The notes beneath the pieces are model-generated. The model saw only the letters and a program-made list of their open reading frames with translations, was not told the DNA's origin and made no database searches. The translations under genes were made by a program, and so were the position numbers. A stretch of DNA of 61,559 nt. Source: Provencibacterium sp. (GTDB taxonomy: Bacteria > Bacillota > Clostridia > Oscillospirales > Ruminococcaceae). How positions within the stretch are numbered: the first letter of the stretch is position 1; the number at the start of each line of letters is the position of its first letter. Positions 1 to 8,777 of this stretch are shown piece after piece. The stretch spans positions 1 through 61,559 of the forward strand of contig JAAWDS010000019.1 of the NCBI GenBank assembly GCA_022793895.1, written 5' to 3'.

Positions 1-190
1 GCGCTCATAGTATAATAGCCGCAAAGCGGCTATTATACGCCGGTTTATTCGGCCGCCCTACGGGCATGGCCAATTATACTATGACCGCTTCGCGCTCATA
101 GTATAATAGCCGCAAAGCGGCTATTATACGCCGGTTTATTTGGCCGCCCTACGGGCATGGCCAATCATACCATGACCGCTTCGCGCTCAT
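1..190. repeat. 91-bp tandem repeat, two copies plus a stub
   Basis: Bases 1-91 and 92-182 are near-identical direct copies, and 183-190 starts a third that breaks off. Each unit holds a 12-bp perfect palindrome (TATAATAGCCGC, 3-base loop, GCGGCTATTATA), a second GGCC...GGCC palindrome, and outer arms (ATAGTATAAT / ATTATACTAT), so the unit can fold end to end. The two copies differ at only a few bases. The array may extend to the left of the window. Diverged units with the same layout lie at 20581-20762. No coding capacity is seen; the rest of 191-299 holds no recognised signal. Confidence 0.85.
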
Positions 191-299
191 AAACACACGG
201 TATCTCTGTACTTTATGATAATACAAAGTCCCGGCTGTTACCAGCGCGGGAGCTGCGTTTTTATACGTCAAATCTGCTTCTATGAGGGGAGGAAGGCCC

Positions 300-1103
300 G
301 TGTCAAAGCTGCTCGTTCAGGAATGCCGGCATCAGCGATCGGAAAATTCGTTCCAACTGCATTTCCACAATGATTATGAGCTGCTGTATGTATGCAGCGG
401 CGAGGTGCGCATGCGCATTGGGAACGACAGCTATGCCATTTGCGGGCCGTCTCTTGTTTTTATCAGCCGGTTTGAGGAGCACGCCATTGAGATCCTGCGC
501 GCGCCTTATGAACGGTATTACGCCATTTTCTGTGCGGAAACGGCCGACCGGCTGATTGGGGATGCGCGCTTGATGTCGGTCTTTAAAAACCGTCCGTCCG
601 GGTTCCGGCACTGTTTCCCCTGCGAGGGGCTTCCGGCCGCCGGGCTGCTGGAGAGGCTGCTGGAGGAATATGTCCGGCCCGGTCCCTACGCGGATGAATA
701 CGGCGCCTGTCTGCTGCGCGAGCTGCTCATTTTGACCTACCGGCAGGATCCGGGGCGGTTTCCCTTCCCGGAACAGGCGGTGCGCAGGGAGATCTATGAG
801 GTGCAGCGCTACATTGAAGCGCATTACGCCGAGCCGTTGCAGGTTGCCGGACTGGCGGCGCGGTTCTATATCGATCCCTCCTACCTCTCCCACCGCTTTA
901 AGGAAGTGACCGGCTACAGCCCTAAGCAGTATATCATGCTCAACCGCCTTTCCCGCGCGCGCGAGCTGCTCATTTCCACCCCGCTCCCGGTGGGGGAGGT
1001 GGCCGTCCAGACCGGGTTTTCAGACGTGAACAACTTTATCCGTTCCTTTAAGCGGGAGACCGGTTTGACGCCCGCCCAATACCGTAGGCCGCAGGGACGC
1101 TGA
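300..1103 (+). CDS. AraC family transcriptional regulator
   Basis: A one-component regulator of about 267 residues. The N-terminal part looks like an AraC-type cupin sensor (HFHNDYELLYV near the start). The C-terminal 100 residues are an AraC/XylS double helix-turn-helix, with FYIDPSYLSHRFKEVTGYSP and the ending GFSDVNNFIRSFKRETGLTPAQYR. I chose the GTG at 300 because AGGGGAGGAA lies 6 bases before it; the ATG at 282 has no ribosome site. Such proteins usually control sugar-use genes, but no target is obvious: the next gene is convergent and belongs to a restriction system. The family call is firm, the ligand unknown. Confidence 0.85.
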   Translation: MSKLLVQECRHQRSENSFQLHFHNDYELLYVCSGEVRMRIGNDSYAICGPSLVFISRFEEHAIEILRAPYERYYAIFCAETADRLIGDARLMSVFKNRPSGFRHCFPCEGLPAAGLLERLLEEYVRPGPYADEYGACLLRELLILTYRQDPGRFPFPEQAVRREIYEVQRYIEAHYAEPLQVAGLAARFYIDPSYLSHRFKEVTGYSPKQYIMLNRLSRARELLISTPLPVGEVAVQTGFSDVNNFIRSFKRETGLTPAQYRRPQGR

Positions 1104-1106
1104 CCC

Positions 1107-2402
1107 TTACCGGCCGGTCAGGTTCACTATCCAGTTTACCCAGCCGCTGACGGTCGAGGCCCGCCGCCGGTAGGTGCTCGGCTTTCCGACGTGGTAAAGC
1201 GGGGCGGCCTGCATGATGCCGGCAATTTCCTCCACGCCGGGCATGCGGCCGGTTTCCAGATACCGCAGGAACGTTTCACGGAAAACGCGGCGCCGGAGGA
1301 TCGCTTCGCAGAGCGCCAGCTGCCGCGGCCGGTAGCCCAGCCGCAGAATGCGCTTCCCGGCGGGGGTCAGGGCATAGACCGGCTTACGGCCCTCGCTGTA
1401 GCGCCGTTCCAACAGCCCCAGGTAGCGGGCGGCGTCGGTATAATAGTTGGTCTGGCGGACATCGAAGGCATACTCCTCCGTCACCTGCTCGCGGCAGAGC
1501 TCCTGGGAATCGAGCAGCTCGCAGAGGTTGACGACCCGCTCAAACTGGTTGGCCTGCGGGAAGGGGACGGGAGGTTCGGCGGCCGTTCCGGCGCGCAGGG
1601 CGGCGGCCTTTATATCCGAGAGGGTGATAGCCGTATCCACAATTGCATACTGCTTTTGTTTGACGAGGCAGAGCGAATTGTAGAAGTCCGGCTGTTGGAA
1701 CCGGTATTCATACAGCCGGAAGATCCCGTTGGAATAGACGAGGAACACCGGCCGGACCTCTTTGGCGATCCGTTCGCTCCACACGCGGAAGGGATAATAG
1801 AGCTGCCGGATGAGGAAATCCTCCGCCAGATCCCGCTTGGCTTCCAAGAGAGCGAGGCTGCGCGCCCCTTCAAACGCCGCGTCAATTTCAATCTGGGATT
1901 GGCGGACCGAAACGGGGAAGGGGGCGGCGGACCGGGTATTCTCGATGTAAAAATCAAACTGCCCGGAGCCCATGCGCCCGGACACGGTGGCATGAAGGGC
2001 CTCCTCCCCCAAAAAGTCGGCGAGCATCCCGGAGGCCCATGCGCAGTTGATAGCAATGGCCTCGCTGGGGATGTCGTCCGCCGAGAGGCTTTGCAGGTGG
2101 GCCGGCAGCGAGACATGGGCCACCTTCTGCTCGGAGGGCTCAAAGAGATGGTAGGCTTCAAAGGGGGCGATGACATAGTCCCCGCGGGAGACGGGAAGGA
2201 TAGCCAGCCGGTGCTTTGCAAAGACCGGCGGCAGTTGGATGCGGTGATCAAACTTGGCCATCAGCCGGGGCTCCCGGTATTCCTTGATCTGCGCGGCGGA
2301 GATGAGGAATTTCCCATCCTCCTCTACCCGCGCCGGGATAGCATAGCGCTCGAACAGCGCTTCCCATGCCTGGTCGTTCTTCCCCTTTTCCGTTTTACTC
2401 AT
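1107..2402 (-). CDS. Probable type II restriction endonuclease
   Basis: A 431-residue protein whose start overlaps the end of the adenine methyltransferase gene by 8 bases (ATGAGTAA), so the two are translated together as a restriction-modification pair. Around residues 170-190 there is a likely PD-(D/E)XK nuclease core: an acidic residue in IEIDAAFEG followed by LLEAK. The C-terminal part (YYTDAARYLGLLERR) looks like a winged helix and may bind DNA. I do not recognise it as a named enzyme; it resembles uncharacterised restriction proteins found beside Dam/DpnII-type methylases. The role rests mainly on the partner gene and the EAK motif. Confidence 0.65.
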   Translation of the reverse strand: MSKTEKGKNDQAWEALFERYAIPARVEEDGKFLISAAQIKEYREPRLMAKFDHRIQLPPVFAKHRLAILPVSRGDYVIAPFEAYHLFEPSEQKVAHVSLPAHLQSLSADDIPSEAIAINCAWASGMLADFLGEEALHATVSGRMGSGQFDFYIENTRSAAPFPVSVRQSQIEIDAAFEGARSLALLEAKRDLAEDFLIRQLYYPFRVWSERIAKEVRPVFLVYSNGIFRLYEYRFQQPDFYNSLCLVKQKQYAIVDTAITLSDIKAAALRAGTAAEPPVPFPQANQFERVVNLCELLDSQELCREQVTEEYAFDVRQTNYYTDAARYLGLLERRYSEGRKPVYALTPAGKRILRLGYRPRQLALCEAILRRRVFRETFLRYLETGRMPGVEEIAGIMQAAPLYHVGKPSTYRRRASTVSGWVNWIVNLTGR

Positions 2403-3234
2403 AGTTCCGGATCACCACCTCATCCACCTGGCCGCGCCGGGAGGCGTTGGAGTTGATGGCGCGGTTCGCCTGGACGGTGGCGATGGAGTAGGCCGCATAC
2501 TGCTCCCGGATAAAGGGGGTGGCCGAGTTGGAGAGCATGAACCGGACGCCGCGCCGGTTGAGCTCGTCGCAGCACTCCCGCAGCCGGATCTGCTCCGAAC
2601 GGTCGAAGCCGCCCTTTGCATAGCCGGTAAAATTGGCGGTGTCCGAAACGGGATCATAGGGCGGATCGAGGTAAACAAACGTTCCTCTTTGGACGCGGGC
2701 AAGGACTTCCGCATAGTCCACGCTGGAAAAGGCGATCCTTGCCCGGCGCAGGTAGGCGCTGACCGCCCGCAGGGTGGGGGCGTTGACGATGTTGGGGTTT
2801 TTATAGCGGCCGAAGGGGGTGTTAAATTCCCCGGAGCGGTTGACCCGGAAAAGGCCGTTGTAGCAGGTTTTGTTCAAATAGAGGGTGCGCGCCGCCTTCT
2901 GTACCCTGTCAAGCGCGTTGTAGCGTTCCTTGTCCCGATCCCAATCGCGGACGCGGTAGAAATGTTCCTCTTCATTCGGATGCTCGCCCAGGGCGGCGAT
3001 CAGCGCCTCCACCTCGTCGCGGATGGTTTCATACATCTGGATGAGCTCTGCGTTGATATCGTTTACATAGGCGGTCGAGGGTTGCAGCCGGAATAAAACG
3101 GCGCCCCCGCCTAAAAAGGGCTCGCAATAGGGGGAAACCCGCCTGGGGAACAGGGGGGCTAAATCCTCTATGAGCTGGCGCTTCCCGCCCACCCATTTTA
3201 CGACGGGCGCAACAAGCCGGTTTTTACGCATCAT
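2395..3234 (-). CDS. DNA adenine N6-methyltransferase, Dam/DpnII (D12) class
   Basis: A 279-residue methyltransferase that should methylate adenine in duplex DNA with S-adenosylmethionine. It has the class alpha order: the N-terminal KWVGGKRQL and FLGGGAVLF (SAM binding, about residues 12-46), then the catalytic DPPY in YLDPPYDPVSD near residue 180. Length and motifs match the D12 family, many of which recognise GATC; that specificity is inference. It is the first gene of a two-gene unit and protects host DNA from the downstream nuclease. GGGAGGAAAG lies before the ATG, and ATG ATG allows a start one codon later. Confidence 0.85.
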   Translation of the reverse strand: MMRKNRLVAPVVKWVGGKRQLIEDLAPLFPRRVSPYCEPFLGGGAVLFRLQPSTAYVNDINAELIQMYETIRDEVEALIAALGEHPNEEEHFYRVRDWDRDKERYNALDRVQKAARTLYLNKTCYNGLFRVNRSGEFNTPFGRYKNPNIVNAPTLRAVSAYLRRARIAFSSVDYAEVLARVQRGTFVYLDPPYDPVSDTANFTGYAKGGFDRSEQIRLRECCDELNRRGVRFMLSNSATPFIREQYAAYSIATVQANRAINSNASRRGQVDEVVIRNYE

Positions 3235-3269
3235 TCGTTTCTTTCCTCCCGGTGGATGGATACCGTTTT

Positions 3270-3298
3270 ATTTTATCATAACCTGGTAGCGGCTTCAA
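3270..3298 (-). promoter_or_regulatory. Predicted sigma-A promoter of the restriction-modification pair
   Basis: Read leftward: TTGAAG, a 17-base spacer, then TAAAAT, about 35 bases before the methyltransferase ATG. Found by eye. Confidence 0.5.
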
Positions 3299-3342
3299 TG
3301 AAAAATGACCCGGTCCGGCATTTTTGGCAGGGCCGGTTTCCC

Positions 3343-4212
3343 CTATTCTCCGGCGCAGGCAGGGGAGGGCCAATTGGGGTTATCCAGATAGACCGGCGGC
3401 GGATCGAGATCGAGCTCCAGCGCGGGGAGCGGGCCGTGGCTTTGGGTGTAGGCCAGGCGTTCCCCGGCAAGCTGGCGTTCGAGAACCGCGCGGTCGGGGC
3501 GCTCGCGCAGCCGGACGGTTTCGGCGGCGGGCGTTGGAAAGGAGGAGGCGCAGGGCGGCGGCGTCCACCGGGAGAGGATCTCCTTCTGCGCCTCATTGTC
3601 GGGGTTCCCATAATAGGCGCAGAGGTTCTCCCCCCAGCGGTGGTCGGCGAGGAAGTAGCGGTCGTTTTTGAGGAAATAGCGGTAGGTGAGCTTTCCCGCC
3701 CGCAGAACGTTCTGCTCCAACTGGCTGTCCAGGTGGTACCAGTCTCCCTCCACCTTGGCGGCCGTCCAGGCGTGGTCTACAAAATCGCCGTTCACCGAGA
3801 TGGTCAGCCCGGCGACATACTGCGCTTCGATGCCCATCCGCCATAGCAGCACCGTCAGCGCCGAGGCGAAGTCCTCGCAGGATCCGGATCCGAACAGCAG
3901 CGGGCTCAGCGCACGGTTTTCCACATAGCCGGGCCGCTCCGCCGGGCTGCCCCGGTAGCGCCAGATATCGAGCCCTACCGGATCCATAAAGAAGGTGTTC
4001 TCGATGAGCCACCGGTAGGCCGCCTGCACCTGCTCGCTTTCCTTCATGCCGGGGGAGATAATCTCTCGGAGCACACGGTCGGCCGTCTCTTCGATGTAGC
4101 GGTTCTGGAGCGGGTAGGCGTTCGGAAAGGAGACGGGGGCCTCCCGGCCCATGCCGGGCGTAAATCCGCAGAGGAGCAGGAGAAGGGAGAACAGGAAAAG
4201 ACCTTTTTTCAA
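3343..4212 (-). CDS. Secreted transglutaminase-like domain protein
   Basis: About 289 residues. A TTG at 4212 is the likely start, because AAAGGGG lies 8-9 bases upstream and the protein then opens with an ideal signal peptide (KKGLFLFSLLLLLCGF). The central part is a transglutaminase-like fold: GSGSCEDFASAL carries the nucleophilic Cys, FVDHAWTAAKV the His and WYHLDSQ the Asp of the triad. In bacteria such proteins are usually peptidases or cross-linking enzymes at the cell surface; the substrate is unknown. It is divergent from the radical SAM gene. The reading frame stays open upstream to 4503, but that part has no start signal. Confidence 0.75.
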   Translation of the reverse strand: MKKGLFLFSLLLLLCGFTPGMGREAPVSFPNAYPLQNRYIEETADRVLREIISPGMKESEQVQAAYRWLIENTFFMDPVGLDIWRYRGSPAERPGYVENRALSPLLFGSGSCEDFASALTVLLWRMGIEAQYVAGLTISVNGDFVDHAWTAAKVEGDWYHLDSQLEQNVLRAGKLTYRYFLKNDRYFLADHRWGENLCAYYGNPDNEAQKEILSRWTPPPCASSFPTPAAETVRLRERPDRAVLERQLAGERLAYTQSHGPLPALELDLDPPPVYLDNPNWPSPACAGE

Positions 4213-4250
4213 AAGAGCACCCCTTTTACCGGTAAACTTTGCCGCCGCTG

Positions 4251-4280
4251 TTGCCAGATGCGGCCGGAATACGGTATAAT
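4251..4280 (+). promoter_or_regulatory. Predicted promoter for the radical SAM operon
   Basis: TTGCCA (4251-4256), an 18-base spacer and a perfect TATAAT (4275-4280). It would give a leader of about 240 bases before the gene at 4529. I see no known riboswitch in that leader. Confidence 0.5.
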
Positions 4281-4528
4281 CTAATTGACTGCCCAAGGCG
4301 CTGCTTCCGAATGCGCAGAGGACAGCCGCGCCTTGGAAAAGGAAGTTTTGGCATCCACGGAAATCCGGATGGCCGGTATACGGCCCGGCCGCCGCTTTTC
4401 CGGTTTCTGCCGGGCCGGGACCGGGCGCGGCCGCAAGAATCCCCATGTTTCCCGCCGCACAGGCGGCTGTTTCTATGATACCGCTTTTTGGGCCGGGAAG
4501 CAACGGGTAGGAAAGGAATCAATCGAAA

Positions 4529-6358
4529 ATGACCCATCAGGAAAAGATAGACTACGCCTTGCGGCGGGTGCAGAAGCCCGCGCGCTACACGGGGGGCGAG
4601 CTGAACAGCGTTCAGAAGGATCGGGCGCAGGTAAGCCAGCGCATCGCCTTCTGCTTTCCCGATCTCTATGAGGTGGGTATGTCTCACCTGGGGATGAAGA
4701 TCCTTTACAGCCTCTATAACGACCAGCCGGACATCTGGTGCGAGCGGGTGTTTATGCCGGACGGAGACATGGCGGATCAGATGCGGGCGCTGGATCTCCC
4801 GCTTTTTGCGCTGGAGAGCGGGGACCCCATCGGGGACTTCGATTTTGTCGCCTTCACGCTGCAATATGAGATGAGCTTTACCACCATCCTGGCTATGCTC
4901 GCAATGGGAAACATCCCGCTGCATGCCGGGGAGAGGGATGAGCGGCATCCCATCGTCATAGCGGGCGGGCCGTGCGCCTGCAACCCGGAGCCGGTGGCGG
5001 AGTTCATCGATCTATTCATACTCGGAGAGGGGGAGGAGGTCAACCTGGAGCTGAGCGGGCTCTACCGGCAGACGGGGCGGAACCGGGCGGAATTTCTGCG
5101 CCGCGCCGCGCAGATTAAGGGGGTCTATGTGCCCTCTCTCTATGATATCCAGTACCGGGAGGATGGGACGCTCCTCTCCTGTACGGCGCACGACGGCGCG
5201 CCGCAGAAGGTGGAGAAGCGGATCATCCAGGAGCTGGACGAGGTCTATTTCCCGCAGAAATTTGTGGTGCCCTTTATCGGTACGGTGCACGACCGGGCAA
5301 TGCTGGAGGTGCTGCGCGGCTGCATACGGGGCTGCCGGTTCTGCCAGGCGGGGTTTATCTACCGCCCGCTGCGCGAGAAGCACGCCGGTACGCTGGATCG
5401 GGACGCCCATGCGCTCTGCGATTCCACCGGCTTTGAAGAAATCTCGCTGACCTCGCTCTCCACCAGCGACTTGACCGAGCTGGAGCCGCTCATGGATCGG
5501 ATGCTCGATTGGACCGAGCAGAAGCGCATCAACCTCTCGCTGCCGAGCCTGCGCATCGACAATTTTTCCCCTTCGCTGGTGGAAAAAATCGCGCGGGTGC
5601 GCAAGAGCGGGCTGACCTTCGCGCCTGAGGCGGGAACGCAGCGGCTGCGCGACGTCATCAACAAGAACGTTACCGAGGAGGAGATCTTCTCCTCCTGCCG
5701 CGCGGCCTTCCAGGGCGGCTACACCGCCGTGAAGCTCTATTTCATGATTGGCCTGCCCACCGAGACCGAGGAGGATCTGCGCGGGATCATCGACCTGGCG
5801 CAGCGCATTGTGGATCTCTACTACCGGCTGCCGGAGAAGCCAAAGGGGAAGGGCGTTTCGGTGACGGTAAGCGTCTCCAGCTTTGTGCCGAAGCCCTTCA
5901 CCCCCTTCCAGTTTGAGCCGCAGGACACGGTGGAGACGCTGCGGCAGAAGCAGGAGTTTTTGCGCAGCCTCATCCACAGCCGCAAGATCTCCCTCAAGTG
6001 GCACAACGCCGAGCTCAGCCATGTGGAGGGGATTTTGGCGCGCGGCGATCGCCGCCTTTCGGCGGTCATCGAGGCCGTTTGGCGCAACGGCAGTTTCTTG
6101 GAGAGCTGGGAGGAGCGCTTCCGGCCGGAGCTTTGGCGGGACTGCATGCAGCAGGCGGGGCTGGATCCGGCCTTTTACGCCAACCGCCGCCGGGACTATG
6201 AGGAGCTTCTCCCCTGGGCCCACCTGGATTACGGCGTGACCCACGCCTTCCTCGTGCGGGAGAACCGGCTTGCGCACGGGGCCGAGACAACGCCGCACTG
6301 CCGCCGGCGCTGCGCAGGCTGCGGGGCGAACCGGCTGTTGGGGAGGGAATGTTTTTGA
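4529..6358 (+). CDS. YgiQ-like radical SAM protein (TIGR03960 type)
   Basis: A 609-residue radical SAM enzyme of the kind paired in Clostridia with a small DUF2344 protein. The N-terminal third (FPDLYEVGMSHLGMKILY, then GGPCACNPEP) resembles a cobalamin-binding-type domain. The radical SAM core begins near residue 260 with LRGCIRGCRFCQAGF, giving the C-x3-C-x2-C that holds the 4Fe-4S cluster. The C-terminal tail has extra cysteines (HCRRRCAGCG) that could hold a second metal. The substrate is not known; RNA or ribosome modification is a common guess. It overlaps the next gene by a few bases. Confidence 0.85.
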   Translation: MTHQEKIDYALRRVQKPARYTGGELNSVQKDRAQVSQRIAFCFPDLYEVGMSHLGMKILYSLYNDQPDIWCERVFMPDGDMADQMRALDLPLFALESGDPIGDFDFVAFTLQYEMSFTTILAMLAMGNIPLHAGERDERHPIVIAGGPCACNPEPVAEFIDLFILGEGEEVNLELSGLYRQTGRNRAEFLRRAAQIKGVYVPSLYDIQYREDGTLLSCTAHDGAPQKVEKRIIQELDEVYFPQKFVVPFIGTVHDRAMLEVLRGCIRGCRFCQAGFIYRPLREKHAGTLDRDAHALCDSTGFEEISLTSLSTSDLTELEPLMDRMLDWTEQKRINLSLPSLRIDNFSPSLVEKIARVRKSGLTFAPEAGTQRLRDVINKNVTEEEIFSSCRAAFQGGYTAVKLYFMIGLPTETEEDLRGIIDLAQRIVDLYYRLPEKPKGKGVSVTVSVSSFVPKPFTPFQFEPQDTVETLRQKQEFLRSLIHSRKISLKWHNAELSHVEGILARGDRRLSAVIEAVWRNGSFLESWEERFRPELWRDCMQQAGLDPAFYANRRRDYEELLPWAHLDYGVTHAFLVRENRLAHGAETTPHCRRRCAGCGANRLLGRECF

Positions 6359-6993
6359 TCGATATTCGGATTTTTTATACCAAGCGCGGACGCATCCGCT
6401 ATATTTCTCACCTGGATATGAACCGGCTGATGCAGCGCGCCTTGAGCCGCGCCAAGCTGCCGGTCTGGTTCACCCAGGGGTTTAACCCCCACCTCTACCT
6501 GACCTTTCCTCTGCCGCTTTCGCTGGGGTTTGAAAGCGATTATGAGATGATGGATATCCGCCTGTGCGACCCGCTGCCGATGGAGGAGGTGCGGGACCGG
6601 CTGAATGCGCAGATGCCGGAGGGCCTTTCGGTTCTGGAAGCCGCCCCGCCGCAGATGAAGGCGGCGCAAATCGCCTTTTGCGATTACACCGTCACGCTGC
6701 GCGGCCATGCGGCGGCCGAATGGGAGGAATTTTTGGCCGGGCCCATCGTTGTGGAGAAAAAGACCAAGCGCGGCGTTTCAGAGATGGATATCCGCCCCCA
6801 TCTGACGCTGCTGGGCTTAGAGGAGCGGGAGGGGGAGACGGCGCTTTCGCTGCGCTGTGCGAGCGGTCCGGTTTTCAATCTCAACCCTTCGCTGCCAGTG
6901 GAGGCGTTCTGCCGGCGGTATGGCTATGAGGCGCCGGACGTCTCCTACCTAAAGACGGCGGTGCGCGCCGCCGGGGGGGATTGGTTCCGCTGA
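6355..6993 (+). CDS. Radical-SAM-linked protein, DUF2344 (TIGR03936)
   Basis: About 212 residues, opening with the family pattern RIFYTKRGRIRYISHLDMNRLMQRAL. It is the standard partner of the preceding radical SAM protein and probably acts with it; the reaction is unknown. An ATG at 6349 is only about 2 bases from GGGAGGG, which is too close, whereas the in-frame TTG at 6355 has good spacing and overlaps the upstream stop as TTGA, a junction seen elsewhere here (terL/portal). The start is therefore 6355, with 6349 the alternative. No terminator is obvious after it. Confidence 0.75.
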   Translation: MIDIRIFYTKRGRIRYISHLDMNRLMQRALSRAKLPVWFTQGFNPHLYLTFPLPLSLGFESDYEMMDIRLCDPLPMEEVRDRLNAQMPEGLSVLEAAPPQMKAAQIAFCDYTVTLRGHAAAEWEEFLAGPIVVEKKTKRGVSEMDIRPHLTLLGLEEREGETALSLRCASGPVFNLNPSLPVEAFCRRYGYEAPDVSYLKTAVRAAGGDWFR

Positions 6994-7070
6994 ACCTGGG
7001 TGTTCGGGCTGAAAGAGGGATGTTGTCAGATTCGCTAAATTAAAGCGGGAGATTGCTTAAAAATTTTTTG

Positions 7071-7120
7071 CTTGTATTCATCTTTAAGTTTTGTATGCAA
7101 TAGGGTAGAATGGATACAAG
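7071..7120. promoter_or_regulatory. Probable operator and promoter of the gntR-kduI-kduD operon
   Basis: TTGTATGCAA (7091-7100) is a near-perfect 10-base palindrome, with flanking half-sites CTTGTAT (7071-7077) and ATACAAG (7114-7120) in opposite orientation. The palindrome lies in the 17-base spacer between TTTAAG (7083-7088) and TAGAAT (7106-7111), where a repressor would block transcription. FCD-type GntR proteins often bind TTGTATACAA-like sites, so self-regulation is likely. Confidence 0.5.
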
Positions 7121-7166
7121 AGGTTTCGCTGCTTTGAGGCAGCTTCCGGGAGGGACGTTTATCAAG

Positions 7167-7880
7167 ATGGAAACCATGGCCTCCAACAGTGAAACAATCT
7201 ATGAGACCTTGCGGGAGGAGCTTTTGGGGTTAGCGATTAAGCCGGGACAGCCGCTTCCGGAGAACGAGGTATGCGCCCGCTTCGGCGTTTCGCGCACGCC
7301 GGTGCGCACCGCCTTCCAGCGCTTGCAGGCGGATGGGCTTCTGACGATTGAGCCCTATAAGAGCACCTATGCTTCTCTGTTGGATTTCGAGGATATTGAG
7401 CAGCGGATCTATCTGCGGGTAGCGGTGGAATCGGCTGTTTTGCGGGATGCGCTGCCGGATCTGGACATGCTGACGATGGAGAAGATCCGCTATAACCTGC
7501 GCCGGCAGGCGGTGTTGCTTTCCGGAACGATCGAACCGCAGGATTTTTACCGGATTGATTCGAGCCTGCACGCTATCTGGTTCCATTTTCTGCGCAAGGA
7601 TTCCCTTTGGCAGATGATTCAGCAGTTCGAGGTGAATTATACCCGTTTCCGCATGCTGGATATTGTCGCCGTTCAGAACTTTTCCGCCATCTATGAGGAG
7701 CATCTCCGGCTGTTCGAGGCCATTGAGGCGCGGGATTTCACAAAACTTCAGCCGGTTTTGCACGCCCATCTCTATGGAGGGGTGAACCGGCTGCGCGCGT
7801 CAATCGAAACGGAGTTTGCCGCCTATTTTGTCCGCCGCCCTGCCAGTACGTCCGGCGCTCCGGCGCCTAAATCTTTATAG
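7167..7880 (+). CDS. GntR family regulator, FCD subfamily, of uronate genes
   Basis: A regulator of about 237 residues. The N-terminal winged helix is clear (IYETLREELLGLAIKPGQPLPENEVCARFGVSRTPVRTAFQRLQADGLL). The rest is the all-helical FCD ligand domain (DFYRIDSSLHAIWFHFL). The ATG at 7167 follows GGGAGGGA at good distance. It sits 21 bases before kduI, so it most likely senses a uronate breakdown product and represses its own operon. The effector is inference from position and family. Confidence 0.85.
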   Translation: METMASNSETIYETLREELLGLAIKPGQPLPENEVCARFGVSRTPVRTAFQRLQADGLLTIEPYKSTYASLLDFEDIEQRIYLRVAVESAVLRDALPDLDMLTMEKIRYNLRRQAVLLSGTIEPQDFYRIDSSLHAIWFHFLRKDSLWQMIQQFEVNYTRFRMLDIVAVQNFSAIYEEHLRLFEAIEARDFTKLQPVLHAHLYGGVNRLRASIETEFAAYFVRRPASTSGAPAPKSL

Positions 7881-7901
7881 AACCGAAAGGAGAGCATACG
7901 C

Positions 7902-8744
7902 ATGGATATCCGCTATTCTGTGAACCAGAGGGATTTTAAGCGCTACACCACCCAGGAGATGCGCGACGAGTTCCTCATCCAAAACCTTTATGCGCCCAAC
8001 GAGGTGCATGCGGTCTATTCCCACGTGGACCGGATGGTTACGCTCGGCTGCATGCCCACCACCGAGACGGTTTCGATCGAAAAGGGGATGGACTGCTGGA
8101 AGAACTTCGGCACCCATTATTTCCTGGAGCGCCGCGAGCTGGGCATGTTCAACATCGGCGGTCCGGGCTTGGTCAAGGCGGACGGCGTAGAGTACCACCT
8201 GGGCAACGGCGATTGCCTCTATGTGGCCAAGGAGACGAAGGAGGTTCTTTTTTCGAGCGATTCGGCACAGGCCCCGGCGAAGTTCTACATGGTTTCGGCC
8301 CCTGCGCACCGCGTCTGCAAGACCACCCTTATCCCGATGGAGAAGGCCAACAAGCGTCCGCTCGGCGCTTTAGAGACCTCCAACAAGCGGGTTATCAACC
8401 AGTTTATCCACCCGGATGTGCTGGACACCTGCCAGCTTTCGATGGGAATGACCTGCCTGGAGGCCGGCAGCGTTTGGAACACCATGCCCGCCCACACCCA
8501 TGAGCGCCGCATGGAGGTTTATATGTACTTCGGGCTCAGTGAGGACAACGTTGTTTTCCACATGATGGGCGAGGGCGATGAGACCCGCCACATTGTGATG
8601 CACAACGAAGAGGCGGTTATCAGCCCCTCCTGGAGCATCCATGCCGGGGCGGGCACCTCGAACTATACGTTTATCTGGGCCATGGGCGGAGAGAACCAGG
8701 CGTTCGACGATATGGACAACATCCCCGTCAACGAGCTGCGCTAA
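7902..8744 (+). CDS. kduI: 5-dehydro-4-deoxy-D-glucuronate isomerase KduI
   Basis: This 280-residue cupin isomerase turns 5-keto-4-deoxyuronate, the spontaneous product of unsaturated uronates made by polysaccharide lyases, into 3-deoxy-D-glycero-2,5-hexodiulosonate. The whole sequence fits KduI, from the N-terminal DIRYSVNQRDFKRYTTQEMRDEFLI to the metal site PAHTHERRMEVYMYF (His, His and Glu ligands). Length is normal for the family. AAAGGAGAG precedes the ATG. It is cotranscribed with the GntR gene and kduD, and probably serves the lyase at 14642. Confidence 0.95.
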   Translation: MDIRYSVNQRDFKRYTTQEMRDEFLIQNLYAPNEVHAVYSHVDRMVTLGCMPTTETVSIEKGMDCWKNFGTHYFLERRELGMFNIGGPGLVKADGVEYHLGNGDCLYVAKETKEVLFSSDSAQAPAKFYMVSAPAHRVCKTTLIPMEKANKRPLGALETSNKRVINQFIHPDVLDTCQLSMGMTCLEAGSVWNTMPAHTHERRMEVYMYFGLSEDNVVFHMMGEGDETRHIVMHNEEAVISPSWSIHAGAGTSNYTFIWAMGGENQAFDDMDNIPVNELR

Positions 8745-8777
8745 ACGCGGGTGCGGGAGTGAAAGGAGAAATAGAAG

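Noticed and set aside
5012-6298. Long leftward open frame of 428 residues opposite the radical SAM gene
   Set aside because: It is a shadow caused by high GC at third codon positions; the rightward frame has clear family motifs. The same holds for 8370-9596 leftward and several frames over 10-11 kb and 45-46 kb.
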